Source of the DNA: Bacillus rubiinfantis | GTDB lineage: Bacteria; Bacillota; Bacilli; Bacillales; Cytobacillaceae | DNA: 64,000 nt | Direction: 5' to 3' | Assembly: GCA_000752035.1 (NCBI GenBank) | Contig: CCFE01000016.1 | Span: 1-64,000, forward strand | Shown: positions 24,320-33,597 of the stretch, piece after piece | How the letters are laid out: each line of letters starts with the position of its first letter | Position numbering within the stretch: position 1 is the first letter of the stretch | Notes under the pieces: model-generated | Told to the model about the DNA's origin: nothing | The model's database searches: none | The model's input: the letters and a program-made list of their open reading frames with translations, nothing else | Position numbers and translations under genes: made by a program

Positions 24320-24742
24320 TTATTTATTCTCCTTTTTTATATGAATGTTTTGTTCCCATTGGTCTAAAATAGTTGCATTTTGCTCAATAGTAGGACTATA
24401 TGAACTCATCAGGGACGTATCGATGAACTGCTTCATAGCAGAAGCTTTTGATTTTCTTCTTAACCACTTCACAAGGAATACGACCACAGCTGTAACAATG
24501 ATAATGACTAGCAGCAATCCTAACCATGAAAACCCACCGCCTTGATGTGGGCCTTGCATCATCTGATGACCGCCACCAAAGCCGCCTTGATGACCCATTC
24601 CACCCGGTCCGCCAGGGTTGCCGCCGTGACCGTGGAAGCCTCTAGCAAAAGCATTGCCTCCACCGCAAAGAAATGAGATTGCGATAACAATTGGAGTGAT
24701 CAACGCCCCCCAAAACAGTCCTTTCTTTAGCTTCATATTCAT
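24320..24742 (-). CDS. single-pass membrane protein with His/Gly/Met-rich external loop (PspA partner)
   Basis: A 140-aa protein of no family I can name. After a signal-like segment (WGALITPIVIAISFLCG) comes a low-complexity stretch rich in Gly, His and Met (GFHGHGGNPGGPGGMGHQ, then GGHQMMQGPHQGGG). A transmembrane helix (WLGLLLVIIIVTAVVVFLV), a basic KWLRRKSK patch and a cytoplasmic tail follow. The composition suggests metal binding or surface exposure. It could act as a membrane recruiter for PspA, encoded 1 bp downstream. The ATG at 24742 has AGGAGG 10 nt upstream; the ATG at 24751 is too close. Confidence 0.75.
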   Translation of the reverse strand: MNMKLKKGLFWGALITPIVIAISFLCGGGNAFARGFHGHGGNPGGPGGMGHQGGFGGGHQMMQGPHQGGGFSWLGLLLVIIIVTAVVVFLVKWLRRKSKASAMKQFIDTSLMSSYSPTIEQNATILDQWEQNIHIKKENK

Positions 24743-24888
24743 GATTTCCATTCCTCCTTTCGTTGTCGATGATGTTAGTTTAATAGAGCATGGTGAAAAC
24801 TTGGTGAAAGTAAACAGGGAAATTAATATTTTTTACATTGGACAAGTAGTAGCTCTAACTTTAGAATCAATTTCCCTTTAAAAAACCG

Positions 24889-24942
24889 AAAAGTACCCTG
24901 TAGAGCAGACTTGTTTCTTGCCTGCTCTACAGGGTACTTTTT
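24889..24942 (-). terminator. terminator downstream of the prsA-type gene
   Basis: A 17-bp stem, AAAGTACCCTGTAGAGCAG pairing with its complement ending at about 24940, has a 13-nt loop and T-runs on both sides. It follows the foldase stop codon (24963) by about 20 bp. Confidence 0.93.
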
Positions 24943-24962
24943 CATGAATATGCTGATTGCTA

Positions 24963-25850
24963 TTAGGCCTGCTCAAGGGTGTTTTTAATATCATAATCCT
25001 TCTTCTTGTCTTCAAGCCAAGTGCTGTACTGTGAATCTACCTTTTGCTCTAGTAAAATTTCCTTAATTGCTGATTTGCTGTCGGCATAATTTGCCTTAGC
25101 GGCTTTCTTTTTATCTTCTACTTTAATAATATGATAGCCATAATCTGTTTTTACTGGGTCACTGATTTTACCTTCAGCCAGCGTAAAGGCAACGTCCTCG
25201 AACTCAGATACCATCGTTCCTTTAGAAAAATATCCAAGTTCTCCGCCTGACTCCTTGGAGCCTTCATCTGTTGAATATTCTTTTGCTAAGTCGGCAAATT
25301 TCTCACCGTTTTCCAGCTTCTTTTTAACTTCCTTTGCCGTCTTCTCATCGGCAACAAGGATATGACTTGCTTTAACCTGCTCTGCTTGCGCAAAAGAATC
25401 CTTATTCTCCTCAAAATATGTTTTCATTTCCTCATCCGTAATCTTTATATCTGGCTCAAGGATTTTCTTCACTAACAAATAATTTTTCATATTTTTCTTC
25501 ACGGCTTCTATTGTCGTATTATTGCTTTCTAATGTCTGGTTAAAAGCCTCTTCGCCTCCGTAGGATTCTTGTAATTGTGCAATCTGTTTATTTAATTCGG
25601 AGTCTGAAACGGTTACGTTTTGTTTTTCTGCTTCCGCTGCAACAATTTTATCGGCAATTAATTGGTTAACTGTATCTGAGCCGTATTGTTCAACCAATTC
25701 ATTGTATAATTCATCTTTGCTAATTTTCTCGCCATTAATACTTGCTACTGTGTCATTATTACTGAATGTAACCCCCAGAGTTACTGCAATCACAGCCATC
25801 AGTAATACGATGACGACGATTGTTTTCTTATATTGTTTTAAAAAAGACAA
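24963..25850 (-). CDS. PrsA/SurA-type peptidyl-prolyl isomerase, transmembrane-anchored
   Basis: A 295-aa extracytoplasmic foldase assisting folding of exported proteins. The N-terminal helix (TIVVIVLLMAVIAVTLGVTF) anchors it, followed by a SurA-like chaperone region (ISKDELYNELVEQYG). A parvulin PPIase domain lies at about 165-260 (VKASHILVADEKTA, FADLAKEYSTDEGSKESGGELGYF reading in two parts, DYGYHIIKV). Unlike B. subtilis PrsA there is no lipobox Cys. The start is TTG at 25850, with AGGGAGG about 9 nt upstream; the longer frame (to 25916) would run through the upstream gene's 3' repeat. It lies in tandem with htrA. Confidence 0.9.
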   Translation of the reverse strand: MSFLKQYKKTIVVIVLLMAVIAVTLGVTFSNNDTVASINGEKISKDELYNELVEQYGSDTVNQLIADKIVAAEAEKQNVTVSDSELNKQIAQLQESYGGEEAFNQTLESNNTTIEAVKKNMKNYLLVKKILEPDIKITDEEMKTYFEENKDSFAQAEQVKASHILVADEKTAKEVKKKLENGEKFADLAKEYSTDEGSKESGGELGYFSKGTMVSEFEDVAFTLAEGKISDPVKTDYGYHIIKVEDKKKAAKANYADSKSAIKEILLEQKVDSQYSTWLEDKKKDYDIKNTLEQA

Positions 25851-25894
25851 TTTTGTAATCCTCCCTTTCTTTTTTAAAAAAAATTGTGCTGGAA

Positions 25895-25920
25895 CCCCCA
25901 GTGATGGAAGTTTCACTTTA
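25895..25920 (-). repeat. 26-bp dispersed repeat overlapping the htrA stop codon (copy 2)
   Basis: It is identical to 7962-7987 except for one base (C/G). It again begins, on the minus strand, with the stop codon TAA of the upstream gene and ends in a G5 run. The C-rich partner present at copy 1 is missing here, so this looks like a shortened copy. Confidence 0.75.
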
Positions 25921-27222
25921 GTCTGACAGCTCGACCTTCACAGTGATTTTTTTACCATCACGATATACTCCAAACTTAATCTCATCATCATTATTTACTT
26001 TCGAATATAAGTACTTCCGTAAATCGGTCGAGCTAGTAATTTTTGTCCCGTTCATCGAAACAATTACATCTTTCACCTGAAGTCCTCCATGGGAGGCAGC
26101 CGAATCTTGGTCGATGTTTGTGATGACGACGCCTTCCGTTACATTGCTAGGCAGATCCTGTAAATACATTTGTGGCACTTGAGCAACATCAGCAAGGCCA
26201 ACTCCTAAATAAGGGCGGTCAATTTTTCCCTTTTCAATCAATTGATTCACAATCGGAATAACGTCATTACTTGGAATCGCAAAGCCTAATCCTTCAACCC
26301 CAGATTCTGCTATTTTCATACTATTAATTCCAATGACTTGTCCCGCTGTATTGATAAGGGCACCACCGCTATTTCCCGCATTAATGGCCGCATCTGTTTG
26401 AATGACATTCGTCTCCCAATCTCCCGCTGACGTTGATACAGAAATACTGCGGTTGACAGCACTGACAATCCCTTGGGTGACCGTCCGTGATAAATCAAGC
26501 CCTAACGGATTACCAATAGCATAGACTTGATCACCGGCACGGAGCTTAGATGACTCGCCAAACTCGGCGACAGCTGAGACATTTTTGGCATCAATTTTTA
26601 AAACTGCCAAGTCAGTTAATGCATCTGAACCGACTAGTTCGGCGGTTACCTTTTCTCCATCAGCCAAGGAAACTTCAAGCTTTGAGGCACCTTCAATAAC
26701 GTGATTATTGGTGACGATATAGGCATAGTTATCATTTTTTTGAAAAATAACCCCTGAGCCCGAGCCACTTTCTACAGCTTCAGAAGTGCTGCTGCTGTCA
26801 TTTCCGAAAAAATTATTTCCCATTTGCTGTTGTTGCTGATAATTTACAATACCAACAATCGCCTTTGAAACCCGTTCGACTGTATCGGCAAGTGAATTCG
26901 CCGATGCGGCCGTTGGCTGAGTGGTCACTTTACTGGTAGTGGCAGTTCCACTTTGGGTACTAGTCTGGGAAGTGACCGACTGCTGACTCTCACTGTTGGC
27001 GGAAAAATTCTGGATGTAGTCGGTATTTGGGAGAATCGCTAATGTTAGCACCGAGCCAATCACACCTGCTGCCAACGTTGAAGCAAATCCCCTCATTCTT
27101 GATTTTTTTGCTTGCTTTTGCTCTGGTAGGTCTATTCTTTGATGATCCTCCACTTTAGGAGAAGATAGTAATTCACGTTCTAATTGTTCTAGTTCTGTAT
27201 GAGGGTCTTTATTAAAATCCAT
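25918..27222 (-). CDS. HtrA/DegP-type membrane-anchored serine protease with PDZ domain
   Basis: A 434-aa quality-control protease acting outside the membrane. A cytoplasmic acidic N-terminus, one transmembrane helix (ASTLAAGVIGSVLTLAILP, about 47-65) and a Ser/Thr/Gln-rich linker precede the trypsin-like domain. Its triad is His174 (TNNHVIEGA), Asp204 (ALTDLAVLK) and Ser285 (AINAGNSGGAL). One PDZ domain (about 335-425, DQDSAASHGGLQVKDVIVSMNG) follows. Three paralogues exist in B. subtilis (HtrA, HtrB, YyxA) and I cannot choose among them, so no symbol is given. AAAGGAG lies 10 nt before the ATG. No CssR box was recognised. Confidence 0.93.
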   Translation of the reverse strand: MDFNKDPHTELEQLERELLSSPKVEDHQRIDLPEQKQAKKSRMRGFASTLAAGVIGSVLTLAILPNTDYIQNFSANSESQQSVTSQTSTQSGTATTSKVTTQPTAASANSLADTVERVSKAIVGIVNYQQQQQMGNNFFGNDSSSTSEAVESGSGSGVIFQKNDNYAYIVTNNHVIEGASKLEVSLADGEKVTAELVGSDALTDLAVLKIDAKNVSAVAEFGESSKLRAGDQVYAIGNPLGLDLSRTVTQGIVSAVNRSISVSTSAGDWETNVIQTDAAINAGNSGGALINTAGQVIGINSMKIAESGVEGLGFAIPSNDVIPIVNQLIEKGKIDRPYLGVGLADVAQVPQMYLQDLPSNVTEGVVITNIDQDSAASHGGLQVKDVIVSMNGTKITSSTDLRKYLYSKVNNDDEIKFGVYRDGKKITVKVELSD

Positions 27223-27402
27223 GACAAGTCAACTCCTTTTAATTTGTCATCTTGCTTTAGCTTTACTGTACACTCACAACCTTAAGAAATTATTAATATC
27301 TATCGAAAACAAAAAAATAGCAGAGAATGCGGTTTGCAAATTCCCTGCCAGCAACATCAATCAATGAGTCCCAATCTATTTTCCTATGAAAATCCATTAT
27401 TC

Positions 27403-29220
27403 CTAGATTTGAAATTGACTTTCATACATTTCCGCATACATTCCCTTGTTCTTCAGCAAGTCTTGATGGGTACCCGATTCCACAATTTCTCCCTGATAAA
27501 CGACGAAGATCCGATCCGCTTTTTCAATTGTTTTCAGACGGTGGGCAATGACAAAGCTAGTTCGACCCTCTGTTAATCTGCTAATCCCCTTTTGAATCTC
27601 CATCTCTGTATTGGTATCGATACTAGAAGTCGCTTCATCAAGAATTAAAATATCGGAATCTGCTAAAATAGCTCTAGCAATCGCCAATAATTGCCGCTGT
27701 CCCTGACTTAAATTTGTGCCGCCGGATGTCATCACCGTATGATAGCCAGCAGGCAAATGCTTGATAAATTGGTGAGCTGACGCCATTTTTGCAGCGGCAA
27801 TTACTTCCTCATCTGTAGCCTCCAACCGTCCATAGCGGATATTCTCCATAATCGAACCGGAAAATAAGAACGTATCTTGCAGCACTACACCGATTCTTTT
27901 GCGCAAAGAGCCAAGTTGATAGTCGCGAATATCGGTGCCATCAATTTTAACTGTCCCTTTAGTTACATCATAGAAGCGCATCAACAATCCAATGAATGTT
28001 GTCTTGCCTGAACCCGTGGGACCGACAAGAGCAATTTTTTCACCAGGGGTGACATGAACATTAATATTTTTTAGAATCGGCTTTCCTTCCTGGTAACTAA
28101 AGTCTACATTGGAGAATTCCACATCACCTTTCAAGCTATCTGCGATAATAGCCGCTGCTTTGTCGACAATCTCGGGCGTTTCATCCATGACTTCAAAGAC
28201 ACGCTCAGCCCCGGCAATCGCCGATTGAAACATATTTAATAGGTTGGACAACTGGTTAATCGGCCGGAAGAATTGACGTGAGTAGGTGACAAAGGCAGCG
28301 ATTATCCCCACCGTTGCCATCCCTTCCACTGTCATCATCGCACCAACCGCAATAATAAGACCGAGACCAATATTATTTATAAAATTATTAACAGGGCCAA
28401 GAAAACCAGAAACCGTATCGGCAGCCATCGCGGAACCCCGCAGCCGTTCATTTACTATTGAAAACTGCTCATTCATTCTTTCTTCTTTACCAAACAGGGT
28501 AATAACTTCTTTACCGGAAATCGCCTCTTCCACAAATCCGTTCAATTCTCCTAAATCACGTTGTCTGCTAATAAAATAACTGCCGCTGTAAGTAATAATT
28601 TTTTTCGTTATTGAAAGCATTAAGGGAATCACTAGCAATGCGACGATTGCCAGCACCCAATTCAAGGAAAACATCGCAATGGCCACTCCGGAAACCATTA
28701 GCAGCGACGAAAAAATTTGAATCACACTTTGACTAAGCGCATTATTCAAGCTGTCAATATCATTCGTGACTCGGCTCATCAGGTCGCCATGTGTTCGTGA
28801 ATCAAAAAATCGCAGTGACAAGGTTTGAAACTTATCAAATAAATCCTGGCGCAATTTACGAATCGTTCGTAACGAAACTCGTACCATCATAAAGCCCTGC
28901 AGCCAAGTGAATACAGCTGTCGTCAAGTACACAATACCGAGCAGAACTAATGCCTTTACCGTTCCAGTAATATCCTTAGGGATGATGTAGTCGTCAATAA
29001 TCTTGCCAATCAAATATGGTGCGGCGAGCCCCAATAAGGTGGAAACAAGGACAAACAGGATGGAAACTAGTAGAGCGCTTTTTTGTTTCTCCATATAGCG
29101 CCAAATTCGTCTGATTGTCCCGGAAAAATTCTTGGCTCTTACAACTGGGCCGCCAAAGCCGCGTGGACCACGCGCCCGATTAATGATGTTAGGACTAGGT
29201 TGTGAAACAGGTTTACTCAT
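27403..29220 (-). CDS. heterodimeric multidrug ABC exporter, subunit with canonical Walker B
   Basis: A 605-aa half-transporter with six transmembrane segments (about 45-340) and a C-terminal ATPase. Walker A is GPTGSGKTT, and Walker B ILILDEATSSID has the catalytic Glu. The signature is LSQGQRQLL instead of LSGGQ, and the H-loop IAHRLKTI is intact. With the partner encoded upstream (4-bp overlap), this gives one catalytic and one degenerate ATP site, as in BmrC/BmrD and TM287/288. The N-terminal 40 residues are basic and proline/glycine-rich. PadR, encoded first, probably regulates it. Confidence 0.92.
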   Translation of the reverse strand: MSKPVSQPSPNIINRARGPRGFGGPVVRAKNFSGTIRRIWRYMEKQKSALLVSILFVLVSTLLGLAAPYLIGKIIDDYIIPKDITGTVKALVLLGIVYLTTAVFTWLQGFMMVRVSLRTIRKLRQDLFDKFQTLSLRFFDSRTHGDLMSRVTNDIDSLNNALSQSVIQIFSSLLMVSGVAIAMFSLNWVLAIVALLVIPLMLSITKKIITYSGSYFISRQRDLGELNGFVEEAISGKEVITLFGKEERMNEQFSIVNERLRGSAMAADTVSGFLGPVNNFINNIGLGLIIAVGAMMTVEGMATVGIIAAFVTYSRQFFRPINQLSNLLNMFQSAIAGAERVFEVMDETPEIVDKAAAIIADSLKGDVEFSNVDFSYQEGKPILKNINVHVTPGEKIALVGPTGSGKTTFIGLLMRFYDVTKGTVKIDGTDIRDYQLGSLRKRIGVVLQDTFLFSGSIMENIRYGRLEATDEEVIAAAKMASAHQFIKHLPAGYHTVMTSGGTNLSQGQRQLLAIARAILADSDILILDEATSSIDTNTEMEIQKGISRLTEGRTSFVIAHRLKTIEKADRIFVVYQGEIVESGTHQDLLKNKGMYAEMYESQFQI

Positions 29221-30956
29221 CCCACTTGAACCTCCCTTCCTGTTTGGGAAGCATAGATATCGTGATAGACTTTGCTCGTAGCCAATAATTCCTGATGTGT
29301 GCCTCTGGCAACCATTCTTCCATCTTCCATGACCAGAATTTGGTTGGCGGTGATGATTGACGAGATTTTTGCTGAAATAATAAATATCGTCTGTTTACCG
29401 TTAGCTGACTTTAAAGTCTGCTGGACCTTTGATTCAGACAGCGCATCAATCGCTGAAGTGGAATCATCGAAAATTAAAATCTTAGGTTTGCGAATAAACG
29501 CTCGGGCCATTGAGAGCCGCTGCTTTTGGCCGCCTGATAAATTCGTGGCACTTTGCATAAGCTGGTGCTCATACTTATTAGCAAATCTTTCAATAAATTC
29601 AGCGGCTGCAGCTGACTTTGCTGCCCATTCCAAATCGGCATCGGTCGCTGCTTCATCACCGTATCGTAGATTAGCTGCGATTGTCCCGGAGAACAACTCA
29701 GCTTTTTGCGGAACAAAGCCAATCATTGAGCGGAGCTTTTCTAGTGGTATCTGCTTAATATTCTGCCCGCCAATGAAAATCTCCCCGCAATCAGGGTCAT
29801 ACAGTCGCGGAATCAATTTAACGAGCGTTGATTTACCACTACCGGTTGAACCAATAATACCAATTGTCTGCCCAGCTTTGACCGTAAACGAGATATCTGT
29901 AAGTACAGATTCGCCATTTTTACTGTAACTGAAATTCACATGACGAAATTCCACTTCACCGCGGACAGACTGATAGGGCTTCGAAGCATTATGCTCAACA
30001 ATATCAACTTCTGTCTCAATTACTTGAACAATTCGCCCAGCTGAGGAGAACGAGCGGGCTATTTGCATTAACACTTGGCTAGAGCTCATCAGCCCATTCA
30101 TCATGATGTTCAAATAATTAATAAAAGCTAAAATAACCCCGACTTGAAGGGTACCTTCGTTAACTTTTATCACTCCCAGCCAAAGGCCGGCGATAATTCC
30201 TAAATTGACAATGAACATCATCATTGGCATTAAGGTGAGAACGAGCTGCTCCGCTGTCATATTTCGTTGCATGAGCACTTCATTGACCGTTCTAAACTGC
30301 CCCTTTTCATAGTCTTGACGCTCAAACGCTTTAATTACCCGAATTCCCGCCAACATTTCCTGCAGCTTCGTATTTACTCCATCCATCGCTTTTTGCACAT
30401 GTAAAAAAAGCTTCCCAGACTTAACGGAAAAAAAGGTAATCAAGATCATCAGAATCGGAATAGAAACTAATAAGATAGGAAATAGCTCTCGAGCCGACAG
30501 CCAAACAATGACGACTGAGCCGATAAACAACAGCGGCCCGCGAACAAAAACACGCAGAGTCATAATAACCGCTTGTTTGATGGTCTCAATATCACTGGTT
30601 ACAATGGTGATACATTTTCCTGTCCCAACTGTATCGCTGTTACGATTGGAAAACTGCATTATCTTTTGGAAAATATCGCGGCGTATATCTGCAGCAAATG
30701 GAACAGCCGCCTTTGCTGCATACACAGAGCTCCCCGCTCCGCCAATTAAACCAAGAACGGCGCATACCAACATTAGCAGACCCATTTTAAGGACATAGTC
30801 ATTATCTTGTTGGGCGATTCCTGTATCAATCATCTTTTGCATAATTGTTGGCTGGAAGAGGTCCATCACAACCTCCATGCACATGAAAAGCGGCCCTAGA
30901 ATGGCAAATACTTTATAGGGCTTCATATAATGCAGTAATTTGGTAATAGCTTTCAT
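29217..30956 (-). CDS. heterodimeric multidrug ABC exporter, subunit with degenerate ATP site
   Basis: A 579-aa half-transporter with six transmembrane segments and an ATPase domain. Walker A GSTGSGKST and signature LSGGQKQR are canonical. Walker B ends ILIFDDSTSAID, where Asp replaces the catalytic Glu, and the switch His is lost (IISAKISSI instead of 'IAHRLSTI'). These changes are what is expected of the non-hydrolytic half of BmrC-type pairs. It starts 12 bp after padR and overlaps the partner by 4 bp (ATGA). Confidence 0.93.
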   Translation of the reverse strand: MKAITKLLHYMKPYKVFAILGPLFMCMEVVMDLFQPTIMQKMIDTGIAQQDNDYVLKMGLLMLVCAVLGLIGGAGSSVYAAKAAVPFAADIRRDIFQKIMQFSNRNSDTVGTGKCITIVTSDIETIKQAVIMTLRVFVRGPLLFIGSVVIVWLSARELFPILLVSIPILMILITFFSVKSGKLFLHVQKAMDGVNTKLQEMLAGIRVIKAFERQDYEKGQFRTVNEVLMQRNMTAEQLVLTLMPMMMFIVNLGIIAGLWLGVIKVNEGTLQVGVILAFINYLNIMMNGLMSSSQVLMQIARSFSSAGRIVQVIETEVDIVEHNASKPYQSVRGEVEFRHVNFSYSKNGESVLTDISFTVKAGQTIGIIGSTGSGKSTLVKLIPRLYDPDCGEIFIGGQNIKQIPLEKLRSMIGFVPQKAELFSGTIAANLRYGDEAATDADLEWAAKSAAAAEFIERFANKYEHQLMQSATNLSGGQKQRLSMARAFIRKPKILIFDDSTSAIDALSESKVQQTLKSANGKQTIFIISAKISSIITANQILVMEDGRMVARGTHQELLATSKVYHDIYASQTGREVQVG

Positions 30957-30967
30957 GACATCACCTC

Positions 30968-31432
30968 TTACTTATCACGGTTGGTTTTTAATTGGCTGGT
31001 CATTTCATCAAGTAAGGCAATTAATTCACGTACTGAGTCCTGATTCCCTCGTGCTTGTTTGACGGCCTTGTGAAATTCCCTTTCCCAGCGGCCCATTGCC
31101 TCCCGTAATTGGATTGACTGCTCGGAATTTTTCCACACCATCCGCTCTTTCCATTCAGTCCAAAAATCACCTTCACAATGTCTAGCTGTATCGGCCAGTC
31201 GTTGTTTGCCATTGTCGTTGAGAGAGTAAATCTTTTTATCTGCCTCCACATGTAGTTCAATTAATTGTTGATCCAATAATTCTTGAAGAGCTGGATACAC
31301 CGTTCCGGCACTTGCCGAATAAGCACCGTTGGAGCGTTCCTCTAACTCTTTCATTATTTGATAACCATGCATCGACTCTTCTTCCAACAAATGCAAAATC
31401 GCCATTTGCACAAATCCTCTGCGTTTTTTCAT
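30968..31432 (-). CDS. PadR-family transcriptional regulator
   Basis: A 154-aa winged-helix repressor. The N-terminal domain (FVQMAILHLLEEESMHGYQIMKELEE, then SAGTVYPALQELLDQQLIE) is the PadR/LmrR fold. The C-terminal helices mediate dimerisation and, in relatives, drug binding. It is the first gene of an operon with the heterodimeric exporter, an arrangement seen for LmrR-LmrCD. AGGAGG lies upstream of the ATG. Its promoter contains palindromic operators, indicating autoregulation. Confidence 0.92.
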   Translation of the reverse strand: MKKRRGFVQMAILHLLEEESMHGYQIMKELEERSNGAYSASAGTVYPALQELLDQQLIELHVEADKKIYSLNDNGKQRLADTARHCEGDFWTEWKERMVWKNSEQSIQLREAMGRWEREFHKAVKQARGNQDSVRELIALLDEMTSQLKTNRDK

Positions 31433-31449
31433 TTCAAGCCTCCTTTATT

Positions 31450-31487
31450 ATATCGATAATTATAGTCGATATATCGATTTACTTCAA
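31450..31487 (-). promoter_or_regulatory. padR promoter with ATCGAT operators
   Basis: Minus strand: -35 TTGAAG (31482-31487), 17-bp spacer, -10 TATAAT (31459-31464). The spacer contains the perfect 12-bp palindrome TCGATATATCGA (31466-31477), and TATCGATA lies just downstream of the -10 (31451-31458). The two sites bracket the -10, so repressor binding would exclude polymerase. Confidence 0.8.
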
Positions 31488-31569
31488 TCGTAATAAAAAA
31501 GAGGCGTCCCATAAGAGACCACCTCATGCTCTTTACTTGATTTAAAAAATTATCAAACATAACAAACTG

Positions 31570-33597
31570 TTAAATTTTAAACTTTGCAACAGCCTCCTGA
31601 AGGTCGGACGCCATTGTCGATAGTTCTTGACTTGATAAGGCAATTTCCCCAAGAGTTGCCGTCTGTTCTTCCACAGCAGCTGCAACTTGTTCAAAACTTT
31701 CCCGTGCTGAATCTGCTAGTCCATCGACATTTTGAATCATTGCCACAATCTTACTTGTCCCTGATGATAGCTCCCGGATAGAGGAAGAAATAGCATTCAT
31801 CTGCTGCGATACCTTAGAGGTAATCCCCGTTATTTCCGTAAATTTCACTCCTGCTGTCTGGACAACATCCGAGCCTTTTTTTACCTCATATGTACCGCTC
31901 GTGATAGAATTGACTGCGGTCGCTGTATCACTCTGAATTTGTTTGATTAGCTCTCCTATTTGGCCGGCAGCGTAGTTAGATTGCTCCGCAAGTTTCTTAA
32001 CTTCATCCGCAACAACAGCAAATCCCCTGCCCTGCTCACCAGCCCGTGCTGCTTCAATTGATGCATTTAACGCCAGCAGGTTTGTTTGGTTCGAAATAGC
32101 TGAAATCACCTCGACAATTTGATCGATTTCCTTGGAACGCTCTCCCAACCTTTCAATCATATCTGCAGCGGCATTTACCGTTTCATTTATTTTTTCCATT
32201 TGCGTCATTGCAGAGACAATCGCATCTTCACCCAATTTTGCCTTTTGTACAGCTTCTTCAGAACTTTTAGCGACCCGATCTGAGTCCGCTGATACCAACT
32301 GAATCGTTTCAGACATAGTGACAACTGTTTCGGCAGCTGCTTTTGTATTATTTGTTTGTTGCATAGATCCCTCTGTTACGGTGCCAACCGACGTTGCAAC
32401 TAACTGGGCAGCTTGTGCGGTTTGGTCCGCGCTGATGTTAAGCTCCTCCGAAGAAGCCGCTACCTGCTTTGAATCATCTTGGACAATTCGGATCAGCTCC
32501 TGTAAGTGATCCAGCATATTATTTAAATCCTTAGCAACATGACCTAATTCATCATTTGACTTAACGTCAAGCCGGTATGTTAAATCACCTGTGGCTATTT
32601 TATTTATTATTTTTGACATCCCGGAAAGATTTTTTAACATATATTTCAATAATAGGTAAGTGATAATCACTAAAATAAGTACTGTGACTGAAAAATAGAT
32701 TATGAGATTTTTCGTCATACTTTTAAGTGGCAAAAAAACTTCATCCTGTGTGACAGCGGTGGCAACGGACCAGCCGGTTGACTTAACTGGCTCATACCCG
32801 ACGTAATACTGTTTAGCATCAATTTCGGCTTCTTGTAAACCGCTTTTTCCAGCAATCATTTTCTTGGCAATCGTTCCGATATCTCCCTTTTGCTTTGTAA
32901 GCGAATCCTTCATGACTTGTTTTTCATCTGGATGATAAATGACTTTTCCATCAGGTGCCATTAAAATACTATAGCCTGATTTCCCCATCTTATATTGTTC
33001 CATGATGGAAGGAATGGAATCTAGGAAAATATCAATGGCAACAATTCCGATCCCATCGTCGCCAATTCGCACTTCCTTCATTACACTTAAGATTACTTTA
33101 CCGAATACCTGATCCATATAAGGGTCAGTGTAATAGACTCCTTCTGCATTTGTAACCGGCTTATACCATGGGCGCTCAGAAAGATTAAAATCAGGAGCAG
33201 ACAGAACATTTCCTGTTCCCATTAAAAAATTTCCCTTTTCACTCGCTACCCATACCATCGCCACATCAGAATCCATTTCTTTAATTGCATCAAGCGATTG
33301 AACAACATTTTTGTAATATCGGTTTGTCCGAGCCTTATCACGTGAACCTGCCCATTCAAGATAGCGAAGAACAGATGGATTTGTCGTGATTTGATCGACA
33401 AGCTGTCCTTTTTTCTCAAAAAAATGATTGACTTGATTAGAGACTGACTTACTTTCAATAGATACTTCCTTCTGAATATTTTCCGTCATGATATTTTTTG
33501 TGTTGATATTGATAACCATTGCAGCAACAAAAAGAACAACAGCAATAACGATAAATAAGACAAGGGAAACCTTAGTTGAAATACTCTGCCTCTTCAT
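31570..33597 (-). CDS. methyl-accepting chemotaxis protein (dCache type)
   Basis: A 675-aa transmembrane chemoreceptor. An N-terminal helix (VLFIVIAVVLFVAAMVI) and a second one (about 300-320, LIIYFSVTVLILVIITYLL) flank an extracellular double-Cache domain (about 40-290; RPWYKPV, YSILMAPDGKVIYHPDE). HAMP follows (about 320-375), then the long methylation/signalling coiled coil with the hairpin tip AARAGEQGRGFAVVADEVKK that contacts CheA and CheW. The Cache motif suggests small-molecule sensing, but the ligand cannot be predicted confidently. It is monocistronic. Confidence 0.93.
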   Translation of the reverse strand: MKRQSISTKVSLVLFIVIAVVLFVAAMVININTKNIMTENIQKEVSIESKSVSNQVNHFFEKKGQLVDQITTNPSVLRYLEWAGSRDKARTNRYYKNVVQSLDAIKEMDSDVAMVWVASEKGNFLMGTGNVLSAPDFNLSERPWYKPVTNAEGVYYTDPYMDQVFGKVILSVMKEVRIGDDGIGIVAIDIFLDSIPSIMEQYKMGKSGYSILMAPDGKVIYHPDEKQVMKDSLTKQKGDIGTIAKKMIAGKSGLQEAEIDAKQYYVGYEPVKSTGWSVATAVTQDEVFLPLKSMTKNLIIYFSVTVLILVIITYLLLKYMLKNLSGMSKIINKIATGDLTYRLDVKSNDELGHVAKDLNNMLDHLQELIRIVQDDSKQVAASSEELNISADQTAQAAQLVATSVGTVTEGSMQQTNNTKAAAETVVTMSETIQLVSADSDRVAKSSEEAVQKAKLGEDAIVSAMTQMEKINETVNAAADMIERLGERSKEIDQIVEVISAISNQTNLLALNASIEAARAGEQGRGFAVVADEVKKLAEQSNYAAGQIGELIKQIQSDTATAVNSITSGTYEVKKGSDVVQTAGVKFTEITGITSKVSQQMNAISSSIRELSSGTSKIVAMIQNVDGLADSARESFEQVAAAVEEQTATLGEIALSSQELSTMASDLQEAVAKFKI

